Shown: positions 1-12,255 of the stretch, piece by piece
Layout of the letters: the number at the start of each line of letters is the position of its first letter
How positions within the stretch are numbered: the first letter of the stretch is position 1
Assembly: GCA_032821775.1 (NCBI GenBank)
Contig: JAVLRN010000006.1
Coordinates: 1,364,001-1,428,000 of the forward strand
Source of the DNA: Sanguinoderma infundibulare
Taxonomy: Eukaryota > Basidiomycota > Agaricomycetes > Polyporales > Polyporaceae
Length of the DNA: 64,000 nt
Direction: 5' to 3'
Program-made: the position numbers and the translations under genes
Notes under the pieces: generated by a model
The model's input: the letters and a program-made list of their open reading frames with translations, nothing else
Told to the model about the DNA's origin: nothing
The model's database searches: none

Positions 1-365
1 ACTGACAGAATATCTTCGTCGTCCCCTTCCAGGCCGACCAGTTCGAGCGCGGTCGGAATGAGCGATAGCGGAATTCTTGTCCGCTCTTCGCCTTCAAGTG
101 GGTCTTCTGAAGCCTCGCGTTCCTCGGGCAGGAAGCCACCTGCAGGGTAGCTTTCATCCATGAGGAAACCGCCTGCAGCCATGTCGAGTACAGTACCAGA
201 TTCGGAAGGCGGCGGCTCGTAGTCTAGCTTGCGACGCTTTGGTGGAGGGCGGGAGGAGGGCGAGCGACAAGAAAGAATCGCAGAGTCGAAAGCATCGTCT
301 ATTTTCTGCTGGACAAACGACGGAAGACCAGCATAGCCAGCATCGTCCTCGTCTCCTCCAGCCAT
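1..365 (-). CDS. N-terminal part of an acidic, probably nuclear protein (partial)
   Basis: An open frame runs on the minus strand from an ATG at 363-365 to the window edge, giving the first 121 residues with no stop. The N-terminus is acidic (MAGGDEDDAGYAG). A basic cluster PPKRRKLD at about residues 41-48 looks like a classical nuclear localisation signal. A glycine/acidic stretch and a hydrophobic segment (IPLSLIPTALELVGL, about residues 95-110) follow. The last part resembles an EF-hand-like or helical region of unnamed basidiomycete proteins, but I cannot assign a function. It is divergent from the SNARE gene, with about 270 bases between the two starts. The gene is cut only because the window ends; nothing suggests it is broken. 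Confidence 0.6.
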   Translation of the reverse strand, partial: MAGGDEDDAGYAGLPSFVQQKIDDAFDSAILSCRSPSSRPPPKRRKLDYEPPPSESGTVLDMAAGGFLMDESYPAGGFLPEEREASEDPLEGEERTRIPLSLIPTALELVGLEGDDEDILS

Positions 366-635
366 CTTGGACTGACTCGCTCAGTTGTCGACAGAGAGCA
401 ATGAGCAGTGCACTCGCGTCCCAGCTGACGAACTCGAGGCTAGCGTTGTGTATCAGTTAAGAGTCACTTAGAGACTTGGATCAGTATATTTATTTAGAGT
501 CCGAGGCGGGCTCAGAAAGTGACAAGCGCCGAACGAGTAAGGCAAGGCGCAGCGGGCAACTCCACGACTCCCTCGCCGCCACCACCCCCGCCGCCTTACA
601 TACTTCGTCTTCCCATCCCAACTCTCGCCGCCGAC
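366..635. promoter_or_regulatory. Divergent intergenic region, partial acidic gene / Qa-SNARE gene
   Basis: About 270 bases separate the two divergent start codons, so both promoters and 5' leaders must lie here. It contains a CCGCC-rich tract around 578-597. No TATA box or other distinct element stands out. Confidence 0.4.
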
Positions 636-2481
636 ATGAGCTTTCAGGACATAGAAACCGGGCTCGCCCAGCGTCCACTATCACCCGGCCGCGTTCCTCA
701 GTCTCCCGAGGAGTCTGCGTTCGTTACTCTCCAGTCGTCGCTATCACTCCAGGTCTTCAAGATCAATTCCAATGTTCAAGGCATCTTGAAGCTCGTCGAT
801 CAGCTGGGCACCGGCAGAGACTCCGCCGCACTGCGCAAATCTCTGTATGTATCAATTATGAGCTCGGACTCGGGCGCTGCTCATTGCAACACAGACACGA
901 CCTTACCGAGTCGACGCGTGCGATGGCTAAGAGGGGGTCGGACGACTTGAAGAAGCTTGCGGCGATGCAGGCCACCTTGGTACGTTGACAATTCACTACT
1001 AGTCCCGTTGGATAGAAGATACTAATGCCAGGTCCCAAGCCCCGGCACAAGACGTCACTGCAGAAGACTTCGCATGATTTCCAACTGTCGCTCGTCGCAT
1101 TCCAGCGGGCGCAGCAGGTCAGCGCCGAACGCCAGCGCACTGTTGTGGAAGGTGTCAAGCATGCGGTTGACGAGGAGCACGTCTTGTAAGTCCCTACTCC
1201 CCATCCCTACTCCCAGCGCCAGATGTGAGGCGTCTGGCCCACGTTTGGTGTACTCTCTAGATTGCGAGAACCGCAATTGTCTCGTGTTTCAGCTCTGCGG
1301 AAGGCTGCTTGGGAGACTATGGTACTTGGTCTTAGATCCAGCAGTGTTGACACGCGAGACGGAGGGAAAGAGCAAAAAGGCACAGAATGCGCGCAATACA
1401 TAATGGGAATGTTGTGGAAGCGGACCGGAACGTATCCTTCTAAATCCGCCCCTGTGTCAGTTCGTGCATGATCGGGCAATAGGCACTTGTCGGTGCCGTG
1501 TCTTCGCAACGCGGCAGACCTTGTACTCTGCGAGTCTCCCGTCTTGCTCGCTTTCTCCGCATAAACTGGTTGGAAAGGTACAGAGTACTGTGTTCCACCA
1601 AACACTGAGCCAAGGAAGTTCAATGGCGAGGAGACCGCAGCCCAGTACCAATATATGCGTATTCGCCGCGTCATCCGGCACGGACCCTAGGCTTTGCGAT
1701 TTCTAGGCGGACAGATCACTGCGCTGGTCTGAATGATGCTTTCAGCCTCGCCCGCATAGAGGACAGGGTCTCGAGACGCAGCCCGTCCAGTCATGGCACT
1801 GGAAATGAGTCAATGGAACCGCTGGAATCACTGGTTGTATGGAGCGTGGTATGCTTTCTCTCCTTTCGTTGCGTTTTGGCCCTCGCACCCCCTCTAATAT
1901 CCAGCTTGTGGTTACGAAATTGGCATGTCTGTCTTTCACATTGTACTGATTGACGTTGCTTTGGACTTGGGTAGGGAGGAACAAGCCCGTAGTTCGAGTC
2001 CGACGCCTTCGCAACGTCGAGCGCAGGTCCTGCAGGCGCAATTGTCACCCCAGGAGCTTGCGTTCCAGGAGTCAGTCATCCAGGAGCGCGAGGCTGAGAT
2101 CCGTGAAATCGAGACAGGCATCCACGAGCTTCATGAGATATTCCGGGATCTCGGCACGCTAGTCCAGGAGCAAGGGGGCATGCTGGGTGCGTTTCCATTC
2201 TATTAAAGGTCATGATGGGTCGTCTAATATCATTATCATGCGTAGACAACATCGAGTCAAATATATCCTCGATCGCTGTCGATACTGCCGGTGCTGCGGA
2301 AGAGCTGAGCACTGCGCACGAGTATCAACGGCGCGCAGGTCGACGCGCGCTCTGCCTTATGTTCGTGCTTGTCATCGTCATCGCCGTGGTCCTCTTGGCA
2401 GTACGTGTTACCGTCGTCGTTGCGGGTTGTTGGACTGGAATGCTGATATTCTGTTGATTGTTCGCGTAGATTTTGTCTTGA
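636..2481 (+). CDS. PEP12: Endosomal/vacuolar Qa-SNARE (syntaxin 7 / Pep12 type)
   Basis: This t-SNARE acts in membrane fusion at endosomes or the vacuole. Exons are 636-844, 895-979, 1040-1185, 1975-2186, 2246-2400 and 2470-2481, which join in frame to 272 residues. Residues 1-140 form the N-terminal helical (Habc-like) part. The SNARE motif spans about 176-236, and its core (IFRDLGTLVQEQGGML) carries the zero-layer glutamine at about Q213, which places it in the Qa class next to syntaxin 7/12 and Pep12. Residues about 253-270 (LCLMFVLVIVIAVVLLA) are a C-terminal tail anchor, followed by only ILS and the stop. The 789-nt third intron is far longer than the others in the window. The choice between Pep12 and Vam3 orthology is inferred. 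Confidence 0.9.
1186..1974 (+). other. Unusually long (789 nt) intron of the Qa-SNARE gene
   Basis: The intron starts GTAAGT and ends TTGGGTAG, and joining its flanks keeps the SNARE frame (TT|G codon). Other introns worked out here are about 40-190 nt. I found no missing SNARE exon and no convincing transposon or RNA gene inside it. The ORFs in it have no recognisable content. Confidence 0.75.
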
Positions 2482-3171
2482 TTGTCCTCGACTCGAACGA
2501 CGGCACGCTGTGAGCTCGGGCATACGGACTTGTATACATACTTTGGATGGTCTATGATATATCCCTTGGTAGTTTGACGACAGCTGACTTATATCCTTGT
2601 TTATGCTTTTAATTATGGTCGTTGACGTTGGCGTACAGTACATCTGTACGGGTCCTTCACCGTCACACGGCTGGTTCAGCAGGGTGGATGGCTCGATGTA
2701 GTCGATATTATGAATTGGTGGTCGGTGAAGTGACGTTGATGAGTGCTTGATCGCGCCGAGTGCGCTCAGGTGTGAGTTCCAAGAAGCCGACGAGGCATTG
2801 ATACAGTCATCTTCCCGAGGACGCGCAAGTTACTGAAGCGAGCGCCCATTGGGGCGACGGCTGCGGGCCGGTAGCCGAGAGGCGGATGGGTGCAAGTACA
2901 AGTGGTGTGGGGAAAGTGGCGGATGGCAGAACTGGGGTCTTCTTGCCTGTCGTCCGTCGAGGACGCTCAGGCTTGTCCCCTTCATCCTCACCCCATCTCA
3001 CGCGCGTCGTGGACACCCTATCTTCCCACTCTTTACGTTTTCTGCCAAGCATCGGCTGAAAATACGGCCACATTTTCCATCAGACGACTCGGAATCGGTC
3101 CAAGGCTTCTCATTTCGTCTTACAAGTATATACGACTTATTTCCAGGCCTTGCGCTTGATCATCATCCACC
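2482..3171. other. Intergenic: SNARE 3' end and antiporter promoter
   Basis: About 690 bases between two genes on the same strand. It should hold the SNARE 3' UTR and the promoter of the KHA1-type gene. No further gene or distinct motif was seen. Confidence 0.5.
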
Positions 3172-6100
3172 ATGTCAGAATTCTCGAGAGCAGTGCTTGA
3201 CATAGCCCGACATGTCGTTCACAAGAGAGCGGCACCAGAACAGGTGAGTACCACCCATCGAGTTACGGACCACAGGCGACATTGACGTGCTCTGCCGATC
3301 CAAGGGTGGCCTGCTCAATGGTCAAGATCCAACCGCGGTCAACATCGCCGATCCCCTCCGACTTTGGATCGTTCAAGTCGGTGAGTACTATCCGTGGTTG
3401 CGATCCCACTATTGCAATCTCACGATATCTCCGTATCCGTAGGTGTCATTGTGCTCACCACACAGCTGCTATCTCTCGTTTTGCGCAAGATTAGGCAGCC
3501 CAGGGTCATTGCTGAAGTTATCGGAGGAATCCTTCTTGGTGTGCTTCCCACTCATCCCTCATTTCCACAATCCGTCTAAGACTTGCTTTCGAGGCCCAAC
3601 CGGATTTGGTCGCATACCTGGCTTCACAGAACACATCTTCCCCACCGACTCTCGTCCGTTCCTCTCACTCGTCGCCAACATCGGTCTCTGCCTTTTTCTC
3701 TTCCTCGTAGGCCTTGAGATCGACATGGCTGTCATCAAGCGTAATGCACGACTCTCCATCACTATAGGCCTGGCTGGGATGTGCCTTCCATTCGGTACGT
3801 CCCACTCCCGACGTGAATTGCCCTCTCTTCGATTATCTCTCACTCTTTTTCAGGTTTTGGATCCGCACTTTCAATCCCCATCTACCACGCGTTCATTGAC
3901 CCCAGTGTCAAGTTCACCAATTTCATGCTTTTCACCGGCGTGGCCTACTCCATTACTGCCTTCCCTGTCCTCTGTCGCATCCTCACCGAGCTCAAGTTGC
4001 TTGACACAACGGTCGGCATCGTCGTCCTATCTGCTGGCGTCGGTAACGACATCGTCGGTTGGACGCTTCTCGCACTCTCCGTTGCGCTCGTTAATGCCGG
4101 TTCTGGTCTTGAAGCTCTCTGGATTCTGCTTACCTGTGTGGGTTGGACGTTGTTTCTGCTATTGATCGTGAAACGGATCCTCTACTGGCTCGCGCGGCGC
4201 ACGGGCTCTATAAATGACGGCCCAACGATGTTTTTCATGACGATGACCATGCTTCTTGTCTTCGGGTCCGCCTTCTTTACGGATATTATTGGCGTACGTT
4301 CTCATACACCATACCAATGGAACGCAGTGCTGACGCAGATGTCTAGGTACATGCTATCTTCGGTGCCTTTCTTGCTGGGATCATCGTCCCTCGAGAGGGT
4401 GGACTGACGATCGCCCTTACGGAGAAGTTAGAGGATATGGTCTCCATTATCTTCCTTCCTCTTGTGAGTACTCTCTTGACACACCCGCTTGTGATGTCTG
4501 ATGGCCTCGTCAGTACTTTACGTTGTCGGGTTTGTCCACCGACTTGGGGCTGCTCAACAATGGTATGGGTCCGACGGCGGCGTTGACTGTCAAGGTGCTG
4601 ATTGTAGTGATCGTACTTAGGCATTACGTGGGGTTTCACAATCGCGATTTGTGCGCTTGCATACACCGGTAAATTCGGTGGTTGCACCCTCGCTGCAAGA
4701 TATTCTGGCTTTACCTGGCGCGAGGCTAGTACTATCGGTTCCCTAATGAGCTGCAAAGGGTGTGTTTGTTCTGCTGATACCCAACCGCATTATCTCACGT
4801 TATTTGTAGGCTCGTCGAGCTGATTGTCCTAAACGTCGGCCTTTCGGCTGGAATACTCTCTCAGCGTGTCTTTTCCATGTTCGTTTTGGAAGCGCTCGTC
4901 CTCACGTTCATGACCACTCCGGCGGTGGTTATGTTATACCCACCCGAGAAACGCGTCCGTGCCTCAGCAACGGGATTCAACTTTAACAGCGTTGATGGGC
5001 GGCGTGTTGAGGACGACCTTCTGCGCCGGGAGGAATCCAGCTCCGATAGTGTTGACGACAAGAAGACCAGATTCACGGTCGTTCTCGACAAGATCGAACA
5101 CCTACCTGGTATGATAACCATCACGCAACTTATTATGCCTCCCCCTTCCGTGGACACTGAGAAGGCGCTACTGCCGAGCGGCGGCAAGGACCCCGCTGCC
5201 ACATCCCCTCCCCAAATCGTTTTACCGCCAGTGTCCATCGACGCCATCCGCCTCATTGAGCTGTCCGACCGTACGTCTGCGGTCATGAAAGGCTCCAATA
5301 TCGAATCGATGACCGCGACGGATCCAGTGTTGAGCATCTTTACCACCTTCGGCGAGCTTCACGGCGCGCCGGTCAGCAGCTCGCTCTCAATCGTTCCCTT
5401 CGAGGACCTCGCCTCGACCGTCTCTGAGCAAGCCCGGAACAGTGACTCCCACCTCATCCTCGTCCCTTGGCTACCTCGTCACTACTCCATTGGCACACAC
5501 GTACGCGACCACAGTCATGCGGGCCAGGCCTCGGCTGTAGAACACACCGCAAACAAGACCCCGATGCTCATCCCGCGGATCACGACACACATACAGCACC
5601 CATTCGAGGCGCTCTTTCGCCCTACCGCAGCTGGTGGAACCGAGGACCGCGAGGCGTCCATTTTGCATTCACAGTTCGTCCGCGCGCTCTTCGCCTCCGC
5701 CCGCACCGACGTCGCGCTCTTCGTCGACCGCCACACGCCCGTCACTGCAAAGGCTGCCGCGCCGCACGGGTGCACGTACCGCCTGTTCGTGCCGTTCTTT
5801 GGCGGGCCCGACGACAGGCTCGCGCTGGATTTTGCAGTGCAGCTGTGCGCGAATCCAAAGATCAGCGCGACGGTTGTGCGCATCAGCAAGACCGAGAGCG
5901 CAGGTGCATTGGAGAAGCTATCTACGCCGGACGAGGGCGCGTGTACAGAGGCAGCGGGGGATGCGCACGCGCACCAGAACACGCTGACGATCGCTTCGGT
6001 GAGTGTCTTTCTTGGTTCGTATGTTGGGTCATCATCCCACCGTCGATCGAGAGACGATCTCTCTCTGGGAAACTGGCTTCTGACATACGGTTGTTGTTCA

Positions 6101-6525
6101 ACAAGTTACGATCGCAGGCCTTCCCAGACACGGTCTATGGGCATGCGACGACCCAGACGCGCCTCCAGTCCGAGACGGCGGACAACATCGCCTGGGCGCG
6201 CTACACTCGCTCCGAGGATCCCTCGCTCGCGCGCATGGAGTTCGTCGAGGAGCCGACGCTCTCCCCACTGCACTTCGTCATCGAACGCGCCCGCGAGATG
6301 TCCGACACCGCAATCAAGGAGCACAGCAGGCTCCTAGTCCTCGCGGGGCGCTCGCGTCGGCTCGCGGTCGAAGACCACCATGCGGAGCTGAAGATGGTTG
6401 TGGAGGAGCATGGGGGTGTCGGGGGCGAGGTGAAGCGGACTGTGGGCGACGTCACGACCGCGCTCATGGTGGCGGGCTGCCCGGCAAACATTATCGTGTT
6501 CCAGGCTGCGCTTGAGCAAGAGTGA
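3172..6525 (+). CDS. KHA1: K+(Na+)/H+ antiporter of the CPA2 family, KHA1 type
   Basis: Ten exons (3172-3243, 3305-3380, 3443-3538, 3594-3794, 3854-4293, 4347-4463, 4514-4562, 4621-4759, 4810-5998, 6118-6525) join to 928 residues, close to the 873 of yeast Kha1. The first ~430 residues are a multi-span Na+/H+ exchanger domain with family signatures such as RQPRVIAEVIGGILLGPT, LFLVGLEID and TGVAYSITAFPVLCRIL, and an acidic GVGNDIVGW segment in the ion-binding core. The remaining ~500 residues are a soluble cytoplasmic region with a universal-stress-like fold, ending in GDVTTALMVAGCPANIIVFQ, typical of fungal CPA2 proteins. Its expected role is K+/pH homeostasis of an internal membrane (Golgi or endosome in yeast). 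The start at 3172 opens a short hydrophilic leader before the first membrane span. It converges with NOP56. Confidence 0.93.
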
Positions 6526-6929
6526 ATGATCCTTGGAAACTTGTGTCTTGGATCGAGCGCGACCGCAACTCTGTATTCCTTATACCGATACCACACTGAC
6601 GATCCTACGTTTACGACAACGGCTACATACAGTACATACTGTGCTGGCTTACGACCTCTCACGTATACCCAAATGTCGACCCTCCGCGCGATGTGCGGTC
6701 AAACGCCTGTAGCCTTAGGGTAGAAGCGGCAAATCTGCACACGCATCCACTCGGCATTATTCCGACCGTTGCATATAGCACACTAGGATTCAAACGACAT
6801 GCATGCGCAGTGCGTGAAGAGAGAAGATCTGAGAGATAGATAGCACATGACGAAGTACAAACAAGATAACCCCGATAGCATCGACGAATAGACGGGAAAG
6901 GGAGACAGGAGCGAGGGCGGATGGCAGGA
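6526..6929. other. Convergent intergenic region KHA1 / NOP56
   Basis: About 400 bases between two stop codons. It should contain the 3' UTRs and poly(A) sites of both genes. No other feature was recognised. Confidence 0.5.
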
Positions 6930-8827
6930 TCACTCCTTGTTCTTCCTCTTTTCCTTCTTTTCTTTCTTCTTGTTCTTCTTGTCCCTTTTCAACTCGTCGT
7001 TCTGCGACAAAGGCAATCCCAGTCAGCGCCGTGCAAGCGTCACAGAATCAAAAGCTCGGATTCACCTCTGCCGCTTTCTTCTCCTTGCGCTCCTTCTTCT
7101 CCTTCTTCTTGAGCGCCTTCTTCTCCTCCTTGCTCAACTTAACCTTCTTCCTCGGCGCACTGTCGTCACTCTCCTCGTCCACGTCCATCTCCGCCTCGTC
7201 GCTCTTCCGCTTTTTGTCCTTTTTGTCCTTCTTCTTTTGCGGCGTCAGCTCTGCATCCGCGAACGGCAGCGTGTCCTCCTCTGCTTTGTCCTTGCCCTTC
7301 TCCTTCTTGGACTTGGCTTTAGCTTTGGCAGGGGCTGGGCTATCGACGTCCATCGCGTTTTCGTCGTCTGACTCCTCATCGTCATCGAGCGCGAGCGACT
7401 CGAAGACCTTGCGCATCGCGTCCGCGTTCTTCGATGGCGGGTCGCCCGTCTCGAAGAAGTTCAGGCGCTCCTCCACCTGTTGCCTGAGGGCCTCGCCAAA
7501 CTTTGCAGTCGGGTTGTCTACGGATCACATGTTGGAGCGGATGTAGCAGCAGGGTTAGGAGGTGACTCACCGGTGTAGCAGTCTATTCTGGCTGCTATTG
7601 AGCATTTGTTAGCGAGAAATCTTGAGATGCGGCCCTTGTACTTGGGGCCTGCTCGGCCGATGAATGACGAGTGGTAGATCAGACCATACTTTGTGGTGTC
7701 AGGTCACAACGGGGAACTGAAGCGAGAACCGAACAACGACACCTTGGGTGTGTTACCCTTGGTCTTGAGAGCACGGAACAGTGCCTTCTCGGCACCAAGA
7801 ATCTGTACTGTCGATGCAGGGTACTTGCTAAGGTTCGTCAAGCTACCCGCATGGCTGATGAGCCGCGCGCCGATACGGTCGCCGAGGAGGGCAGTGAGAC
7901 TAGGCGCGACGTCGTTCATCTTCTCGTGGAGATACGTTTGCAGGGACTTCCGGTACTCCGCGAGGGACACGACCCGTGTGGCGAACATGCCGACGTTCAC
8001 CATATCGATCTCCGATAGCTCTACGCCCATCGACCCGCGCGCGGCATCCAAAATGTTCTGCGCCTTCGTCTCGTCGTCGTCCAATAGGGCAGCCAGCTCC
8101 GGCAGCTTCTCCTCCGAAAGAGTCTCTTTTGCGCCGATGAACTGCGCGACTCGTGCGTACTGGTAGTTGTCCGGCACGAGCTTGACGAGCTCGGGGAAGT
8201 GGTAACCGTACCACTCGCGCACACGCATCGAGAAGAGGTTCACGTCCTTGTCGAGCTGGTCGAGGAGCGCGATGGCCTGGATGATCATGTTGTCGATACG
8301 GTTCACGTTGAACTTGAGCTTCGCGCGCGAGTACGCGTGCCCGAGCCCGAGCTGCGCCTTGGTCAGGTCCTCATCCTGCAGGCCCTTGAGTAGCTTCGGG
8401 GCGTGCTGGCGGATGCCACGGAGGAGGTCCGTGGCGACCTCCTTTGAGGAGCAGTTAAAGCCCATTTGCTCCTTGAGCACAGGCGCGAGGGCGGGATTGA
8501 CGGCGAGAACGACCTTCTTGGGCTTGGTGAGATTGAGCTCGAGGGTGTCGCGGAGGTGAGGGTGAATGGTGTCTGGAGCTCGTCAAGGTGTGTCCCGGAC
8601 GGGTAGGAAGGATATGACATGCTTTCTGAGAGGTCGTTAATGTTCTCCAACGCATGCGCGGCATCTTTGAACGGTGCAAAGCCGATCAAGGACACCATCT
8701 TGTTGAATGTCGAAAAGTCGTCAATAGAAGCCTGGACAGCCTTGTCTAGCGCGCCGACGACATCGTGCAGCTTGACGTCGAAGACTGCGTAGCCGGAGGA
8801 GGTTTCGAAGAGCGCGTGAGTGGCCAT
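6930..8827 (-). CDS. NOP56: Nucleolar protein NOP56, box C/D snoRNP core protein
   Basis: NOP56 is a core subunit of box C/D snoRNPs that direct rRNA 2'-O-methylation and early pre-rRNA processing in the nucleolus. Exons on the minus strand are 8827-8623, 8572-7743, 7688-7571, 7517-7066 and 7001-6930, giving 558 residues. The N-terminus [18 protein letters not shown] is the NOP5NT signature, and the FETxxGYA form points to NOP56 rather than NOP58. The NOSIC/Nop domain follows, with [48 protein letters not shown] and the near-invariant [20 protein letters not shown]. The C-terminus is a long lysine/acidic tail ([11 protein letters not shown]). The first intron appears to be GC-AG. It is divergent from BRN1. 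Confidence 0.96.
8573..8622 (-). other. Probable non-canonical GC-AG intron in NOP56
   Basis: NOP56 reading requires a phase-1 donor after LSE. The only GT in the area gives the wrong phase. A GC donor (AAA|GCATGT) with acceptor CTCCAG gives 50 nt and restores the frame to a typical [10 protein letters not shown] segment. A CTTGAC branch-like site precedes the acceptor. Confidence 0.65.
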
Positions 8828-9186
8828 GACCGAAATAAAACCAGCGGTTAGAAGGAAAGCAGAGTCCCAGCCGGGCCAGGACAGGGTCAAGAGTGACGCC
8901 GACGCTGGAGATGACGAGGAGCACGACGAGGACGAGGACGACGACGGCGGCCGGCCACTGACCAAAAATTTGGGCTTTGGGAGGCGGATCATGTGAGGGG
9001 GGGTCACGTGGGGCGCGTTGGGGATGGTTGAACGCGTCGCGGGTGTAAGCTCTCGTCTTGTCTTTGACTGTCACCGTCTTTGACTGTCTTTGACTGTCTT
9101 GGACTGTCTTGGACTCTGACTGCCTTGACGATCTCCCTGTCTTTCGCCTTTGACTCCGAGACTGCATCTCCTGCCCTTCGCCCGCC
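8828..9186. promoter_or_regulatory. Bidirectional promoter region NOP56 / BRN1
   Basis: About 360 bases separate the two divergent starts. The region contains a perfect CACGTG E-box at 9005-9010 and, nearer BRN1, a run of 10-bp repeats (9076-9115). Their role in transcription is inferred from position only. Confidence 0.5.
9076..9115 (+). repeat. Four tandem 10-bp units GTCTT(T/G)GACT
   Basis: Four head-to-tail copies of GTCTTTGACT or GTCTTGGACT lie 72-111 bases upstream of the BRN1 start, with a partial copy at 9060-9070. They could be a microsatellite in the 5' leader or repeated factor sites. Confidence 0.8.
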
Positions 9187-12100
9187 ATGGCTTCATCCCG
9201 TCTTCGCCAACCGCCTCGTCCATCCGATCCAGAATCGGACTCTGGTGGCGACACTGAACGCGAACACACTCCCCGTCCCGCGGCCCGTACCCTCTCCAAG
9301 AAACGCCTCAGCGGACGCTTTGATCCAGATGGTAGCTTCACCCTCGACGACGCCAATGGCGGTCCTTCAAAGCCGCGTCCCCCGCTCAAAAGCGTCAACA
9401 TTAACGACGATGTCGCCGAGAAACGACGTCGCAGGAAGAGCGCCAAGATCGCCCTCCCACTCGACCCCGACGATGACCCAGAACAGGGGCCTTCTAACGC
9501 CAATTCGTCTCATGAAGGTGCAGAAGGTCAGCCGGCAGGCCCCCGGGCTGCAAATCTCGCCAGGCAGAAGAGCCAGCTTTTGAGCGTACCCCAGGCTCCT
9601 GCCATCAATGTCCCCTACGACGTCATGACCTCCAACTTTGATCAGTGGATGAAGATGGCGACTGACAACGTGCGTCTCTCCCTTCAATCGCATTGAAATA
9701 CCTCGCGCCATGCGCTTTCAGAACACGGGCAATTGTATCTGTCCAGCTTCCCATGTTATTCCCTTGCTGCGATAGCCACTCCACTTCTTGTCTTCTGTCT
9801 CAAATCCAGCGTCTTCTTTTTGCCCATAGTTCGCACCCATGCTGACCTGACTGCAGAAAATCAATGCTGCCAACTCTTGGAACTTCGCCCTCATCGACTA
9901 TTTCCATGACATGTCCCTTTTACGCAACAACACCGACAACTCGATCAATTTCCAACGTGCCTCCTGCACCCTCGACGGTTGCGTCAAGATCTGGACGTCC
10001 CGTGTCGACTCCGTGGGCACCGAGACCGGCAAGCTCCTCAGCAACCTCGCCAACGGCGGTCACGATGAGGACGTCGGCGATGATTCTGACAACCCAGACG
10101 GCGCGGACCCCAGCCAAAGCCAACGGAAACGCAAGGCTTACCGGAGCGAATCAACACTTGCTAAGAACCCAGCCCAGCTCCGTACCAAGAAACTCGACCT
10201 CGAGTTCACCGTCGACCCTCTCTTCAGGAAGACGTGCGCCGACTTCGATGAGGGCGGTGCGCATGGTTTGCTCATGAATCACCTCGGTTTGACTGTCACT
10301 CCGGATGGTAGCTTGCGCGTCGTCTTCGATGCAAGCGATTCCGTGGCCAAGGGAGAGGAAGAGGAGCAACCTCTGGAAGAGCCTCGTGATGAGGTCGATC
10401 TCGGCTATCTTCGACGTAAGTTGTCATTTGGCTTCGACAGCGTTATCCTCACCTCCGTTATTCTTCAGAGCAATTCGTTCCCGACCTCGACGCCATCGAG
10501 GAGCACGAGATCTCGCATTCACTCGAGAGCTTCGCCTTCGGGAAGGACAACTTCTCTATGGACGACACAACCTTCTTCCGAGATGACGGACACGCGCTCG
10601 ATGATGACGACGACGACGACGACGAAAACGGTGATGGTGGTCTCGGTGACAGTTCTCAGGTCGACAACCCTATGGACGTTGACGGGATATCGGGCAGCAC
10701 CGCCCCTGTCGAGGATTTCTTCGTTGGGGACCAGGCCATTCCCGACGATTATGCCGACTTCGGTGCTGACTACGGTGGAGAAGGTGATAATGTGTCCGTC
10801 GGTGGATCGGACGGCGCGCTGGGAGAGCAGAAGCCGGGGCCGTTTGTCCCCTTCGATCCTAGGCGTGTACCGAATGATCGAGAGATCGTCATGGCCATTA
10901 GCGAAGATGGTGAAGGCGTGGCGAACTATTTTGATCCCACGTACCTCAAGAACTGGGCTGGACCGGAGCACTGGAAGCTGAGGAAGGTAGTCCGTCGTCG
11001 TGAGTGTCATCCGCCTCTTTTTGTCCGTCAAATGACTAACCTGTGCACTATGTAGCCGATGCCTCAGAAGCCGTAGCATCTCGTCCAAAGCGCGAGAAGA
11101 AGGAAGCGTTCCGAATTGACTTTATCAACCCTGCTGAAGACGATATCAAAGCGCGCAAGAAGACGCTCTTTGCGCCCGTCGTCCGCGGAGCCGGTATCAA
11201 CCTTCCGGGGCCGTCCACTATCAAGAAGGGTCGGAGCAGAAAGGGTAGAGGAAAGGAGAAGGACGAGAAGCGCAACGATCAGACATTGCCGGACGACATG
11301 CACTTTTCATCCAGGCAACTGGTCACGCTATTCCTCAAGCCCAAATTTTCGGTAAGCGGTTGTATTTGAAGGCCTTTCCAGTCGAGTTTCTTGACCAATG
11401 CCACGTACCCAGCTCAAGATGCGAGGTCAGCGCCTTCAACCAGACGGGCCTGCAGAAGGCGACGTCGATGGTTCATTCTGGGCACAGGCTGCTCAGGATG
11501 CAGGACCAAATAATCCCGGTGCAGATGAAAGTAAGTCGTAAGCTGGCGACCTGGAACTTGATCTAACATGATTTCTAGGCGGTATACCTTTTGATACCCA
11601 GTTCTTCCACGACGACTTCGACGATGGCCCAGGATTCGATGACGTCTATGACGGTGGAGATAGTGGCGTGCCGGTTGAGGCTGATGAACAAGACCTGCTC
11701 GCCGCTACACAAGGCCAGACGCGACGGGTGAAGCCCGAGTCCGTGAACTACGCAAAACGTGCCAAACGCGTCGATGTCCGCAAACTTAAGGAGAACATCT
11801 GGAAAGGTCTCGATATAGTAGCGCCTCATGTCGAGGAGGGTGCAGACGCCATGGTGAGTCACTGTCATTCCTGTAGTGGTGCCAGGTGACTAATTACGCT
11901 TCAAATAGGACACGGACGAGCAGCCGCCCACAGACCCATCAGAAGCGCGATCGTTCACGTCTGTTATCTCTGGTCTACATAGGTCATACGCTAAGGACAA
12001 GATGGATGAGATCAGTACCAGTTTCTGCTTCATTTGCTTGCTCCATCTAGCCAACGAGCGTGGATTGAAGCTTGAAGTCGATGGCAAAGTTCAAGAGGAC

Positions 12101-12255
12101 GAAGGGGATGATGATTTGCCGACAGGAGGAGACAGTAAAGTTGGGAACCTATGGGATTTGAAGGTCGGTATATTTTGCATTCTCTACAACGTATTGCTCA
12201 TTTCTTTTCCCGATATTAGGTTTACAGAGATCCTACTGCCACGCCGGCTTCGTAA
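9187..12255 (+). CDS. BRN1: Condensin complex subunit 2 (kleisin, Barren/CAP-H/Brn1)
   Basis: This is the kleisin that bridges the SMC2-SMC4 heads and binds the HEAT subunits of condensin, needed for mitotic chromosome compaction. Eight exons (9187-9669, 9857-10415, 10469-10999, 11056-11351, 11413-11530, 11579-11853, 11909-12163, 12220-12255) join to 850 residues, the usual size. The N-terminus is basic and acidic and probably a phospho-regulated tail. The Cnd2 domain begins near NFDQWMKMATDN and KINAANSWNFALIDYF, and includes the conserved FQRASCTLDGCVKIWTSRVD and a MNHLG..DGSLRVVFDASD segment. A central acidic region has a run of aspartates (about 10600-10630). The C-terminus (SFTSVISGL..ISTSFCFICLLHLANERGLKL) is the winged helix that binds SMC4. 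Confidence 0.95.

Noticed and set aside
1207..1674. 155-codon minus-strand ORF in the SNARE intron
   Set aside because: No recognisable domain and inside an intron. I also looked for box C/D signatures here; the possible C box (near 1730) and D box are about 220 bases apart, too far for a normal snoRNA.
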